Positions 12,145-24,891 of a stretch of DNA of 64,000 nt are shown piece after piece; position 1 is the first letter of the stretch; the number at the start of each line of letters is the position of its first letter. This DNA is from Bursaphelenchus xylophilus. Taxonomy: Eukaryota; Nematoda; Chromadorea; Rhabditida; Aphelenchoididae. Under the pieces are notes generated by a model. It was not told where the DNA came from, searched no databases, and saw nothing but the letters and a program-made list of their open reading frames with translations. The position numbers were made by a program, and so were the translations under genes. The stretch covers positions 8,866,001 through 8,930,000 of the forward strand of contig CAJFCV020000006.1 in the NCBI GenBank assembly GCA_904066235.2, written 5' to 3'.

Positions 12145-15081
12145 ATGGCACACAATGATGCCGCCTCTCTCAAAAAACGGGTTGACAAGCTTATGGTCAG
12201 TAAACTTGAGGATGATGAGGTATGCGATCCGTTTTTTTGTCTTATTTATGTTTAGGAATTTATTGAAACCATGAATTATGTGACAGGACTGATTCCTGAA
12301 CACACAATTGATGAGAGGAAGCTTAGGCTGACATTACAAGATCGAGAGCTGCAAATGAATCGAAAATTTCTGGAGAATTTTGAGAAAGTAAGATCCGATA
12401 AGATGGATAATATATTTTTAGATGAATGACTCGGTTCAAGAGTTTGTTGACAAGATCGAGACAATGAATTTGATCTGTACGGAGCTGACGGCGAGAATCC
12501 AGACGAATAAAGAGAAAACGAGGGATTTATTGACCAAAACGGCGAGTCTTCAACAAGCCAAGTAGGTCTAGCACAATATATGCCATAACTCAGCTAGTAG
12601 TGGGTTTCGTTTGTTGAAATTGTACACAAAGAACGTAGGCAGGATTTTTTTGTGTTTTTAAGTATTTTGCGAAACGCGGTACCAATTAGCATCTTTGCCT
12701 GAATTTTTATATTATTTTATACCTAAAAATGTCATATTCAGAAAACAACTGGTCACTGAGAGGAACTACATTGACGACTTCTTCAACAAGTATTCTTTGA
12801 CCAATAACGAAGAGATCATCCTTGGTAGTGCTATTAATGAAGGTCAAATTAGCGATCCTTTCTTCAAAGTTCTCCGAAAACTGAGCGTAATCCAGCAAAA
12901 TATCAGCTCGGCACTCAGTGTGGATGCAGAGAGCACGGCTTTGTAAGTCTTTCTTCGTTTTTCATATTCCGAGTTTAGACAAGAAATGAAGAGACAGGTG
13001 GAGGAGAAAGATCAAGCCGCTTTCAATGCCCTCTTCTCCTTTGCTCAAAGGGAATGTCGGTTGTTGAATGTGGAGTTCCTCGAGCTCAAGCCGATTCTGC
13101 ACATGGCTTTGGAAGCTCTCCAGCCCAGAGAGAAGTTATTCGAAGTGGTTTTGGAGGAGTACAGTGCGGCCAGAAGGTCTTTTATCGTCCGAGCTTATAT
13201 TGATGTAATGACCAAAGGAAAAGGCCTCTCAAAGCCGATTGAGAATCTCTCTGCTGATCCGTTGAGGTGAGAAATACTCAATGAAACATGACTTCTTTAT
13301 CTGGTTGGATAATACGGCATATTCCAAATTTTTAGCCGTTATATTACACTTGACATTTTAGGTATGCAAGTGACATGCTTGCATGGATCCATCAAGCTTT
13401 AGAAGGTGAAATTGAACTTCTTCAAGGACTTTTAAAGTCATGTCCCCCTGAAGTTATCACTCCCACATCAAAGAAGACCCTCTCCAACATATCCGAAGCC
13501 CTTTGTCAGCCATTAAAACTTCGAATTGAACAAAATTTATCAAGAGAAACCAATTCGGTAGTACTCTATCGACTTTCTTCGCTATTTTTGTACTATTCAC
13601 GACATTTTGAGTGAGTTTTGAAATATTTTTTGGTTTTCTTTTCATAATATTTTAGGTATAAATTTGATGATTTTTTACAGAAATTCTGCAAATTCTGAGT
13701 CAATGCTGGTTAGAACGTTGAAGGGCCTTCACGAACTTGCTTCTAATATGTTCTTCAGCGTTGTCAGCAGCACAGTGCAAAAGATTTTGAATAATGTAAG
13801 GGTTTTTGACCTTATTTTAGGTATTTTTTTGCTGAAAAATCAAATTTTTTGATGAATCTGGCTGCTTGCGATCTAAAATGAGTTTTGGAATTTAGATGTC
13901 AGTCCCGGACTACGATCTTTTACCAGTCAATGCCATCAATCAGACCCTTTTCCTTCTCCGAGACATCCTGGAATCACAGAATGATGGAGCCTTCACAGCC
14001 ATTGTGGACAAGAAAGAAACCTATGCCCGGATTTTCAGCCACGTCTTGGACCCGCTGAACCAGTCAATCCAACTTGTTTGCTCCAATATGCACAACCCAT
14101 TGGACGTGGCCGTTTATATGTTGAACTGTTTGAACGCCATAAAGACGGTCATAATTATGTACCAATACACGGATTCCAAACTGGAAATGATCAAGGCCCA
14201 AATCGAAGCCAATGAGGATGTCTTGGTGGGCGAACAGGCCAGCACCGTGCTGATCAAATGCTCCATGCTGGATATCTACACGAAATGCGTGGCCCATCAA
14301 TCCAACCAAGGCCCGTTGTCCCAAATCCAGGGCATGGAACCAGAGAGGATTAGAGAGAGTCTGGGACAGTTTAAGCAGTTCCTTGCAAAACCTGAGGGCT
14401 ATCAAGCACATCAGATGGTCAAAATAGCAAGTGCAAGGAGCAGGGAAACGGTGGAGAAAAGGACCGCGGAACATATCATCACGGCGTTTAGAATCATCCA
14501 TGACAAGATTGTAGACCCGGCGAATTTGTATCCGGATCTGGGGATCACCAGTGTCGAAGAGGTAAGGGTTTTGGGATGTTGTAGTAGCCATTTGTGGTCG
14601 AAGAGGTGGAAGTAGCAATTTTGTAACGAAATTTGTGTTAGTTCGACTCGATTGTTGTATAATTAGGACTTTTAGGTGGTATAGAATATGAGAATCTTAA
14701 TTTTGGGAGCTTTTTTATATTATCCATGAGGGTAATCTAGCATAATGTAGGGTTTTTTTTGGCAAAACACAAATTTTGTTTTGGGGTTTTTTGGTCTTGG
14801 TCAGCCCTTGGGCATGGTGAATTTGTCAATTTTTTCCAGTTTTTGCTTTATAGTGTCAGAAAATTATGGAAATTTCATATTTTTTTGGCTAGTGTAATAT
14901 CAAAAAAATTTTTTTTGATGTTTCCAGACATTTGGACGTTGTTTGTAACGCATTGTGCAACAAACAAATTGTTAATAGGATTGCTTTAAGATTCTTATCA
15001 CTAATTTTGCAACTTTTTCCCTTTTCCCTTCCTAATTTTCCCTTTTTTCAGGTTTCCAAAATCTTGCTCCCCCATTCGTAA
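12145..15081 (+). CDS. COG6: Conserved oligomeric Golgi complex subunit 6 (COG6)
   Basis: Nine exons: 12145-12219, 12256-12387, 12422-12561, 12742-12942, 12979-13266, 13362-13610, 13681-13795, 13896-14561, 15052-15081. All phases agree, giving 631 aa, the size of COG6 in animals. Recognisable COG6 blocks include FNKYSLTNNEE, REKLFEVVLEEYSAARR, SFIVRAYIDVMTKG, DPLRYASDMLAWIHQA, NAINQTLFLLRD and EANEDVLVGEQAS. The N-terminal third is predicted coiled coil. COG6 belongs to lobe B of the COG tether, which captures retrograde vesicles at the Golgi and maintains glycosylation enzymes. Exon 7 has two possible acceptors: TTTTAG ending at 13655 and TTACAG ending at 13680. Only the second keeps the frame. 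Overlapping AATAAA signals lie at 15244-15253. Confidence 0.95.
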
Positions 15082-17941
15082 CAGCTGTGATACAACTATT
15101 TATGGTGATGTTTTATTATATAGAATATATTTCACTAAATTTTAATTTATTTTGAAATTTTTATGGGTTACTGTAACAAGAATTTTTTGATTATTTATGT
15201 ACATGTATATGTCGCTAATGACTGATTTATTTATGTTTTGACAAATAAATAAACAGTTCTCCCGTCGTAACAAAGCCCCTCCTTCCTTTTGCGGATCCCT
15301 TTAAAGGGCTTCTAATTGGCCCGACTCGCGCACCATATGTCAAGTATAATATAAGAATGAAGCCAGTTTACAAGCCTCTAATTGCGGATTAACCCGACAG
15401 TCAACAAGGATTAGACATGGCAATATTTGGGGTGAAACATGCGGGGATAGAAAAGAATTACGGTGGTTTGGATTGGAGGTGATGTCAAGTGTAATATAGA
15501 AATTTTTCAAAAATTTGATGTGGGTTGTAGAGTTTGTATGGTACGGTTCTGGGGTCTGATTACGTACTTAGAACAGTTCATTGAACCTTTTGATTACTAA
15601 ATTTTTATAGTAGGGTCATTTCTTTCAGCTTGCGATGACAAGCTAATTGTCGCCAAGAGGCGACTCGCAGATCTTCTACAAATTTGGCACAGTTAATCTG
15701 TTTGGTCCAAGTTTCTATTCCTAAAAATATTAGCTAGCGCCATGCGGGAGCAACCGCGAAATCCGACCGTTTTTGCAGACGACAGATTATGGAAAATGAG
15801 AAGAGGCGGTTAGAGATAAAAACTCTTTTGTTACACAGAATTTTGCATGTACTTTGACGACTAATTTTGGCAATCCACTTGATCTATAAACCCCTGTGAA
15901 CACAATCTTAGCCACCGCTTATAACGGCCAATTCAGCTGTCGTCCGAACATCGGGGTTATGAGGTCGTAACTCCATTTTTATGGCGTTTAAATTCGCCCG
16001 AAGCTCAAACGGCTATGAATTTAAATATTTTTGACTATTTAAATTTCTTTCTTTGCAATTTCTGTGAATGCGGGAGGGATTAGAGGACCGTTTCAAAGTT
16101 TTTAGGAGTTCAGAAATGCGCTTAAACCTCGGCTTGTCTGGAGTGTGTAAACAAATAAAACGAATCATTTTTAATTTCTCTGTTTAACAATCATCTGAGG
16201 AGAGGTGAGGATTCGAGGGTGAGAATTTATTAAATATTCGGATTTCCGAGAGGTCGTTTTTTAAAAGTTGCTGTCAAACTCCTGTAGTGGTGGGATCTGG
16301 GCATGACTAGAAATGACTTTGCATTCTCGGCATTGCGAAGTGGCTTAGACTAAGGTATGGCCAAAACGTTTTTTCGCCATGGCCCTCCTTTGAGCATTGT
16401 CTGTACCTCAATGACTGTGGAATATCTGGGCGGTCTCTGCATAGCGCGAGCCAAAATTTTCAGAACCTTGTATGTAAGCGGCCGGAGATCTGTGAAAATT
16501 CAAAGAAAATCTTTGCGTCGCAATATAGAGAAACTTTTTACAGAGAAGTTTTATGGGATACTGTAGTATTGTTTTGGTCAAAGATTTTGAGAAAAAATAA
16601 GAAAAAAGATTATTATGACGTCTAAGTTTTAACTAATATTTTTTTAAATATTTTATTTTTTTTGATGCTTAATTAGCCGTAATTTTAAATCCAAATACTC
16701 CCCACACCAAACCTGACCTCCCCTGCGACTTTTTTTAACCTTGTTTCCATAACAAACCCCTCAATCCTCCGATTGTTTTCCTCCAAAAACAAGTAGCCAT
16801 TGGCTATTCCACGCCCTCCGTGAATGCCCAAAGTCAGGCTTCAAATTTGTTTCTCTGAAGAGGCCCCGGAAATGGAATGTTCCGAAATTGGCGAGCAAAG
16901 AAAGGGCCACAGATTTGGGACTGATTCCGGGACAACAAGTGTTTCCCTTCTTATGCCCTGAGGGCACATCTGAAGCGGGATGAAATGTGAAGTCGCCGAG
17001 ATGGTTTTTTAATCAAATTCATGAGTTATTGTGACACTTTCAGAGAGCGGCAGATAGTTTTTGAGGGTTCTGGAATGTCGGGGTGTGGTGACAAATTAAG
17101 TTTACGATTTTTTGGGGGGAGTCTTGGAACCTTTGAGATTTTTATATTAAAAATTTTTTGCTATGAATCTATTATTTTTTAACCCATTTTTTCGATTTTT
17201 TTGATAATTTTTTCCATTTTTTTGGAATTCTCTATAATGATTTTTCATGAAAGAACCATTTTTTAACCGATTTTTGCTTTGAAATTAAAAAATTATATTT
17301 TTTTAATAATAAAAAAAATCTTTTTTAGACCTTTTTTCTAAAAAAATAAAACATTTTTTAAAATTTTCCAAGTCAAAAAAATGATGATTTTATCAATCCC
17401 CCCTTCCTCCCCCTCGTCTGCCATGTTGATTTTGACACGTATTTATAACAAGCCTTATCTCGAAGTGGACTCTTCAAAGATCTCGTCATGTCCACCAGGA
17501 AAAGATGTGGCCCGACATGACAGCGATACCCTCGGCCAGTCGTATTTTCATCCATCTAATCGCAAAGTGATCCGTCATGCCCCGCGGGCATCTTGGGCCG
17601 GGATTCCTGCGGTTTGAACCGCTGTTCTGGCGTCGAATTACACTTGCCTTCACCTGGGCCGCGGATCAGCTGCCGATTTATGCTTATGGGAATCGGGCGC
17701 GAAAAGGAAAAGGAAAGGACTTGTTGGACACTTGGGACAGGAAGGAAAAGGGTTTGTTTTGAGTCAATAAATTTAAAGTTATGTATACTATTAGGTAGAA
17801 AGTGAATATTTTTGATGACAAAAAGGGTTTGAAAAATTTCTAGACATTTTTTTCCAAAACATAAAAATTAAAAAATTTTTTCAAAATTTAGAAAATACTT
17901 TTTTCGAAATCCGCAAAGATCAAAAAGTCTTGACATTTTTT
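15082..17941. other. Intergenic stretch, no supported gene
   Basis: COG6 3' flank followed by non-coding DNA. Two close copies of a recurrent short motif lie here: TGTCAAGTATAATATAAG near 15339 and TGTCAAGTGTAATATAG near 15485. Other members of that motif occur in several introns of this window. The piece at 17150-17360 is extremely A/T-rich. Short open frames around 17380-17760 lack codon bias, splice partners or recognisable domains. Confidence 0.6.
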
Positions 17942-18140
17942 CGCACTGTGCGGGCGCATGAATTCGGCGTTGCGACGAGGTGTCGCGCGATAAAAATTCG
18001 GCGAGGTGCGAAAAAAGAGCGCACTGTGCGTTCAATTGCCCTTTTCAAAACAATGTTCTTGCACTGTGCGGTGTCGCAGTGCACCGTGAATTTTACTTGT
18101 CGCCGCGCGACAAGTGTTTTGCGCGACGGCGCACTGTGCA
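17942..18140. repeat. GC-rich cluster of CGCACTGTGCG motifs
   Basis: Within 200 bp the near-palindrome CGCACTGTGCG occurs at 17942-17952 and 18020-18030, with one-base variants TGCACTGTGCG at 18060-18070 and CGCACTGTGCA at 18130-18140. A reverse-strand variant (CGCAGTGCAC) starts near 18075. Between them are further CG-rich words (TCGCGCGA, CGCCGCGCGAC). The flanks are strongly A/T-rich, so the island stands out. It could be a transcription-factor or insulator cluster, or an old repeat. No open frame here looks like a gene. Confidence 0.6.
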
Positions 18141-20048
18141 GACATGACAAGAAAAGCCCATCAAAATTCTTGAAACGAATTAGGCGAACGGAACGACCTG
18201 TTTCCAGCCAAGGCCGCTTGTTCGCACCTCTTTCCGGATATAAATGCAAATTTTCGCTTTGCGGCTCGTGAGTTTTTATGTTTTTTTTTGCGGCAAGTGG
18301 CTGTAAACGGTAGTTAGCTGGGGTTTCGTTGAAGCGGGTAGACGGGAAATGAGAGGGGAAAGACGTCAGAAGGAGGAGTGTGGAGAGATTTACGGTATAA
18401 ATGTTTTAATTTTTTTTGCATTCTGTGCGAAGAATGTTTCGTATTTTACAAATGCAACGTACATTTCGTTAATTCTAACCTGGCAATCTTTACTTTTTTG
18501 CTCATTTTTTATGTTTTTTGAAGCCTTACCTTCTGAATAAAATAAAGGATAAGGCATTACATATTTTACTCAATTTTCTTTTTTGCTTTAACGAAATTTA
18601 TTCTACGATCCCATCTTTTTTTGCAAATTGGAAGGCACATTTGGATTTTTTTTTTATTTATTTTCTTTGCATAAAAAATAAAAAAGAAGATTGTTACAAA
18701 CGTATTATCTCACTAAATTTTACCATCACTAAAATTTGTTTTATCATCCAAAACTTCTTTCTTTTGTTAAGATTTTTACTCTTTTTTGCAAATTTTTAGT
18801 AGTTTTATGTAATCTTCCTTCTTAAGTCATTGTGTTCGTTTACCGGTTTTTTGTATTTTACCCAACTTCAGCCTTTATTACCAAGCCCTTTACTGTACAT
18901 CCACTTTTCCATTTTCGGTCGATTATCACTCCGAACGGTCCATTTCCCTCCCCCTCTCAAAACGACTTTCTTTGTATTGCCCGCAGGCGATTAACGCGGA
19001 AAAGGATGCATTTCGGAGCCGTTTTTTCTTGGGTCCATCCTCTTTTTATGATATTTGAACTGGTCAGAATTCTTGCGGTTTTGGACATGAAGAGCTGTTT
19101 TCCGGATCATTTTTTAGATATAAAACTTCGCGAATGGCCGATCAAATGGTGGTATTTAAGAGGGCCTGAGGGCTTGTTGGTGCATATTGAAGATGAGAAA
19201 TGGGAGTTTTATGACGTCATAGGTTACGATACTTTTTTTTTGATGATTTGGAAACTTGGAATTTTGGTGGGAAATAAAACTTGAATTACGTAGTAATCTC
19301 TAGTATTTCCAGAAGCAACTTGCAAAATTCGAAGTGAATTTTTACTTTTAGAACTTCCCGTATTAACTAGAAATTTTTTTCTTGGCCTCTCCAAACCGTC
19401 CTAAAATTTCAATCAACCCCATTGTTCCTCCCAACCTTCATGAATTTTCCCTCCTCGAAATGCCTCAAGAATTATATGACTAACCACAAAATTTTATGGC
19501 CCTATGCAAATGAGTGTTCGCGTCCTCATTTAAACCCGTGTTTCCCGCTTTGATTTCGCCCGCTTTTCGAGTTTTGACCTTTTCGGCGAAAGCGCTAATC
19601 AACTCGTTGCAGGTGGTCGTTTACAACTCGGATTGGTCGTTAAATTGAAGGAGATGACACTGACTACACGGTGAATTGAGTGCGCTGACAGTTGGATGCA
19701 TTTTGAAGTCATCGGACACGATCTAGTCAGAGAAGGAATCTTGATACCTCAACTAGAGATTTAAGTCGATTTAGAAGCCCTCGGGGGATTTGAAGAATTC
19801 GACTTTTTTGTAGACGTTCTCTATGGAATAATCTACAAGTCTATGTCCAATATTTATACTCACTGCCAAAAATTACGCTCAAATTTGAAGGATCTTATAC
19901 TAGACATCTATATCTGCCAACTTGCGAAAAACCACTGTGATACGCCATTTATCCTCAACAAAATCTTGTCAACGCTTAGCTCAATCCACTGCCAGATCAG
20001 CTGCAACGCATAGAACCGTCATTTTGAAATTTTATCAATGCTGGAGCC
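18141..20048. other. Intergenic stretch upstream of the carboxypeptidase gene
   Basis: No supported gene. An open frame of 150 codons at about 18832-19284 starts with phenylalanine-rich low-complexity sequence, has no recognised domain and no clear splice context, so I do not call it. The 1 kb before 20049 presumably contains the promoter of the downstream gene. Confidence 0.5.
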
Positions 20049-23000
20049 ATGCATTCGCACCATCATTACTACCGTTTCCCCGTCGATTTCAGCGATCTCC
20101 TGGCTTCGGAATCCCCTGCTCGGCCCCGAGGCCATCGGACTGACTCCAGTAAATCATTGTTAAATCCGAAACCCGACTTTTTCAACCAATTTGAAGGTTT
20201 TATCGACAATACTGAGACTACATCGGCTTCTTCTTTGTCATCATATCGGAGATCGTACCATCCGAGGAAATGGATATGTCTAAATCTCTTGGCTTTACTT
20301 ATTCTACTGCTAGCTGGACTGGCTTTGCTCTACACTTACAGCCGGACCCCATTGACTTGCCCAACGCAAACATTTATCGACAACAGCACTCGATATTATG
20401 ATGAGAAATTCATTAGTGAAATGCTGATGAATTTGATCGATTCAAAGAGAATACGAGAGAACCTTCGCTGGCTGACCAATGATGTTCATGTGGCCGGAAC
20501 CAAGACCCAGTTAAGTCTGATGGATCGGATCGAAGATGAGGTAATTTGAATTTGATTTATTATTCAAATTATTAAAAGATCGGGCGCCGCAATGGGCTGA
20601 TTAATGGGCCATTCGAACTTTATATTATCCATCATTGTTTCTGAGGGAAATTGGATAAATTGGTTAAGATTTTGATCTAACAAAAAATTTATACTCCGCG
20701 TACAATGTTTTGACCCCCCTCCTAACTCGGCCCAAAGTGTACTAATCCGGACCAAATTTGGTATATAGTCTACTCGCAGGCTAGTAACAAAAAATAACAT
20801 AGCAGGGCATACCTTATAGTTGAATTGCAAGATCCAGGAGCAATTTTCAAAAATCACCTTAAAAAATCGAGGAAAAAGTTTTGACCCCCCTTAAATAAAG
20901 TTAGATATCGCCAGCGGATATCGCCCAAACCTCTCGTAATCGACGTCTCATACCTGAATACAGGTCAATAAATGGTTTTCCGTTGAATCCTTCGTTGCAT
21001 TTGAGGATTCAACGCGTTAAACCGTTTTTGATGTAGAGCTGCCCAAAATGGTAAAAATCTTGCCCTAGAGCTTTCCAATAGCTCTAAATTGGATTTAGAT
21101 TATGTGATTTAGACCTGTATTCACCTTCTCCTTTCAATAAAAGTGCATGGTGACCTGGCGGTGTAGATCCGGCAGATACCCTCTTGTCATGCCCAGCTTT
21201 GGCGACTCATTAGCTTTCTGACCTAGGGGCTAGATATGGTCGTTAGGTTCTCAATGCAATCCTGAGACTCCTACTTACTCTCAAACAAAGAATAAACTCC
21301 CACTGACACGATCTCATATGGTTTGCAGGCGCAACTTTGCCGATCTGCACCTTAACCAGAAAACCGAGTTTTTCAAATGGATTTTTACTGACGAAAAATG
21401 GCTTGCATTAGATGGCCCACGTAATTTAAGAAGCTACGGCAACCGCCGTATACGTTTGAGACGTATCGAACGCCAAATCGCCCGCGGGGATCTGATCGTC
21501 CTCAGGGGCATCTACAGTAACGGCAAACGCAAGATTAAGCTGAATGAAACCCATTACAAAACGTGTCAAATCGAAGCATTTTACATTACTGAGTGTAAAC
21601 AGGAGTCTCAGGATTACATTGAGGACCTAACGGCCACACCTAGCCCTTTACTCAGAGAGCAAATGGGTCGCCAAGGCTGGACATGACAATTGGATATCGG
21701 CCGAATCTACACCGCCAGGTCACCATGCACTTTTATCGAAAGCAGAAGGTGAATACAGGTCTAAATCACATAATCTAAATCCAATTTAGAGCTATTGGAA
21801 AGCTGTAGGGCTAGATTTTTACCATTTTGGGCAGCTCTACATCCAAAACGGTTTAACGCGTTGAATCCTCAAATGCAACGAAGGATTCAACGGAAAACCA
21901 TTTATTGACCTGTATTCAGGTATGAGACGTCCATTACGAGAGGTTTGGGCGATATCCGCTGGCGACATCTAACTTTATTTAAGGGGGGTCAAAACTTTTT
22001 CCTCGATTTTTCAAGTTGATTTTTGAAAATTGCTCCTGGATTTTGCAATTCAACTATAAGATATGTCCTGCTATGTTATTTTTTGTTACTACCCTGTGAG
22101 TAGACTACATACCAAATTTCGTCCGGATTAGTACACTTTGGGCCGAGTTAGGAGGGGGGTCAAAACATTGTACGCGGAGTATATAATCTTTAAAATACGG
22201 CGTAAAGAGGAAACAAAATCTTCAAAAAATTTTTTAATTTTCAGTACAAAAGCCTCGGATTCAAAGTGAAGACATTTGAGTATGAGGCGCTACTGTCCTA
22301 TCCCGATGAGAGCAGACCAAATTCAGTTCACTTATGGTCCGATTCAGAGGGATGGATAACTATTTCAAAGGGAATTGGAACTCCAATTGGGCCTGGAACG
22401 GTAAGAAGACGGTTGCTTGCAAAGATTGTTGAATATCTCGGCCAGAATTGCAAAGAAAATTCTAAAATTTTTTGTGAATGAGACGTGGCATAAAAACCCT
22501 TAACTCATGTCAAAGTTTTACTCTTATCTTTCCAATTTATCACTCTTCCAGAAACGCGATCCCCTAGGTTCGCTATGGTGGAATGCCTATTCTGGGAATG
22601 GAACCGTCTTTGCTCCAGTTGTTTATTGCAATTATGGAACAGAAGAGGACTTTACATTACTCTTGGAGGCTGGAGTAAAGCTCAAAGGAAAGATTCTGCT
22701 GATTCGATATGGCGCTAAATTCCGAGGGGACAAGGTGTTCCTGGCTGAACAGCTTGGAGCAGTTGGTGTTCTCCTTTATAGCGATCCCTTCGATTTTGCT
22801 CCGGAGAACCCGCATAATAACATGGTAATATATTGTATACCTGAGCACATAAAGAGCTATTAAATGGTACTGTATGTACTTCTTTTTTAGACCTATCCCG
22901 ACCAAATCTGGCTACCCGGCACTGACGCTCAACGAGGAACTCTGTTAAGGTTCAATGGCGATCCAGAGACTCCGACCTTCCCTTCAAAACCTTACGTTCA

Positions 23001-24891
23001 TAGAGTAAAGCAGCACGATCTCAAAGACGAAGGATTCTTGCCCACAATCCCAGTAATGCCCTTAGGATATAATGATGTAAAAAGTTTAATGGAACATATG
23101 GATGGAGTTTCTGTGCCTGTAAGAAAGTTTTTAAAGTTATCCTGAAGCATACACATCGACTACTTAATAAATACCCTTTCAATTTTCAGTGGTCTCGCTG
23201 GTCTGGAAGTCTCCCAGTCCAATACAAACTCAATTCCACTGTTCGTTTCCGTCTCGATGTGAACACTCGACTGGAACGAGGCCCCATCAAGAATGTCATC
23301 GCGGTTTGGCCGGGCCGCGAAGAGCCGGATGAATGGATTTTGCTGAGTAATCACGTCGATGCCTGGAGCAATGGAGCCATTGATCCGAACAGTGGGACTG
23401 CTGTGATGTTAGAGCTAGCCAGAGTCGTCCAACAAGTACATTCTTCAACGGATTGGCGACCCAAAAGGTCTTTAGTTTTCTGCCAATGGGATGCCGAAGA
23501 GTTTGGGTTAATCGGATCAACCGAATTTGTGGAAGAAATGCAAAACACCTTGGCGGATCGGGCTGTGGGCCTTGTGAATGTCGATAATATCAATGGAAAT
23601 TCTACTTTGACGATAAAAGCGGTCCCACTGATGTATAGGGCACTGTCTAGAGCAGCTGGAAGAGTAAAACAACCGAATGATTTGGAAATAGAGAAAGGAA
23701 GGAAGACTCTGCTTGATTCCTGGAAGTACCATTCAGCGAAGGGAGCATTGCCTGGAGATAAAAGCGTACCAGCAATTAGTCATCCACTGGGTGGCTCAGA
23801 TTTTCAACCATTCATTGGTAAGGGAGTTTATATCGTTTCTAACAGCTTCCTTATTTTTCATAGTGTCTCTTCAGTCGAGATCATTGAATGCCGCGAGATC
23901 TCGAATCTCGCGGCATGCTAGGAGTTAAAACTTTCTGCCATAAATTTCAGGCTTATTTAGAGCATCCTGACACTCTTATAAAAGAATCTAAACTTAAAAT
24001 TTTTGGAAGCTCTATCGACAACATCTGATCTCAAGTATATATAACAAAAAACATTCTACAATTTGATTTTCAGGTTCATTAGGAATTCCTGTGGCCGATA
24101 TTCGTATGGAAGGAGCTCCACAATACACCTTTATGCTCTACCACACCATCTACGAGACCTCGTGGACAGTGGAAAATCTGGTCGATCCGACGGGTCAAGT
24201 GTTCCGCGCTATGGGTCAATTCTGGATGGAAGTGGTCAGAGATCTGGCGGATAGTAGAGTGAGTCTTTCTGAGATTTTTAAAATTTGAATGCTGCCAAAA
24301 TATTTGTTTCTGAGATCAAAATTATATTACCCATGTTGGATTTCGTGTAAAAATTAGAGAAAGCCCCATAAATTGCGTCAAAACGATTTCGTATTTTAGA
24401 TACTGCCCTACGATGTGAACGACTACTCTGTTGTCATCTCTGAAGGTGTTTTCTTTCTCGAAAAATATCTTAGAACTCTCAATATCGACAAAATAGTCAA
24501 AGATTTTGACCAAATTTTCGAAAATCTCCACGAATCGGTATTAAAGTTGCGTAATTCGGCCGCGAAATTTACCCAGATGATCCACGAAATCTCACATCGA
24601 CCCGAGTTAGTGGACGACTCCAGAATTCGGCGGATAAACCGGCGGCTTAAAGGCATCGAAAAATGCTTTTTATCGACCGGTAATGAGCGAGCTTCCCATC
24701 GTCATCTTGTCTTCCGACCCTCTTGGAGGGACAATTTGAATGGCCAGATGTTTAATGGAGTTCTGGAGCTGGCCTTGGAGCTGACCGAAGAGGAGAAAAG
24801 AGATGACGAACTGACAGATCAACTGATCTGGGAGATGAATCGAATTCAATTGGCGGTGGAGAGTGCGGTGCATTTCCTTGATCTCATTTGA
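20049..24891 (+). CDS. gcp-2: Glutamate carboxypeptidase II / NAALADase, M28 metallopeptidase
   Basis: Seven exons: 20049-20540, 22245-22400, 22552-22824, 22891-23118, 23190-23817, 24074-24258, 24400-24891, giving 817 aa. It is a type II membrane protein, with a cytoplasmic tail of about 75 residues (His/Ser-rich) and one TM segment at about 76-95. The ectodomain has a PA-domain insertion (GAKFRGDKVFLAEQLGAVG) and the M28B peptidase domain. Zinc and catalytic residues are all present: His438 and Asp448 (SNHVDAWSNGAIDPNSG), Glu486/Glu487 (WDAEEFG), Asp515 (VNVDNIN) and His616 (MLYHTIYET). The FOLH1-type dimerisation domain is C-terminal. The family removes C-terminal glutamate from N-acetylaspartylglutamate or folyl-polyglutamate at the cell surface. 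The tail is longer than in human GCPII (750 aa in total). Intron 1 (1.7 kb) holds a foldback mariner element. Confidence 0.94.
20692..22181 (+). mobile_element. Foldback Tc1/mariner-type element with transposase fragment
   Basis: The 1490-bp element has matching termini TACTCCGCGTACAATG... and its reverse complement, flanked by TA on both sides (20690-20691 and 22182-22183), as for Tc1/mariner insertion. The inverted arms are very long, about 590 bp each (to about 21285 on the left and from about 21597 on the right), with only scattered mismatches. The unique centre encodes a transposase piece (open frame 21318-21686) with a catalytic-type segment, FTDEKWLALDGP, resembling the first DDE/D block of Tc1. 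The end of that frame runs into the right arm, so the left arm carries a mirror copy of transposase 3' sequence. Too short to be autonomous. It sits in intron 1 of the carboxypeptidase gene in the same orientation. Confidence 0.88.
23888..23916. repeat. Perfect 12-bp inverted repeat, 5-nt loop
   Basis: ATGCCGCGAGAT at 23888-23899 and its exact reverse complement at 23905-23916 enclose CTCGA, in intron 5 of the carboxypeptidase gene. The stem is GC-rich in an AT-rich intron. The core CCGCGAGATC recurs near 28451. Confidence 0.8.

Noticed and set aside
14064..14618. 184-codon minus-strand open frame
   Set aside because: Antisense to COG6 exon 8, whose sequence matches the family.
17381..17762. 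Overlapping short open frames in a mildly GC-rich patch
   Set aside because: Several frames open at once over the same bases, which points to composition rather than coding.
18832..19284. 150-codon plus-strand open frame
   Set aside because: Phe-rich, low complexity at the start, no domain and no splice context; cannot be supported as a gene.
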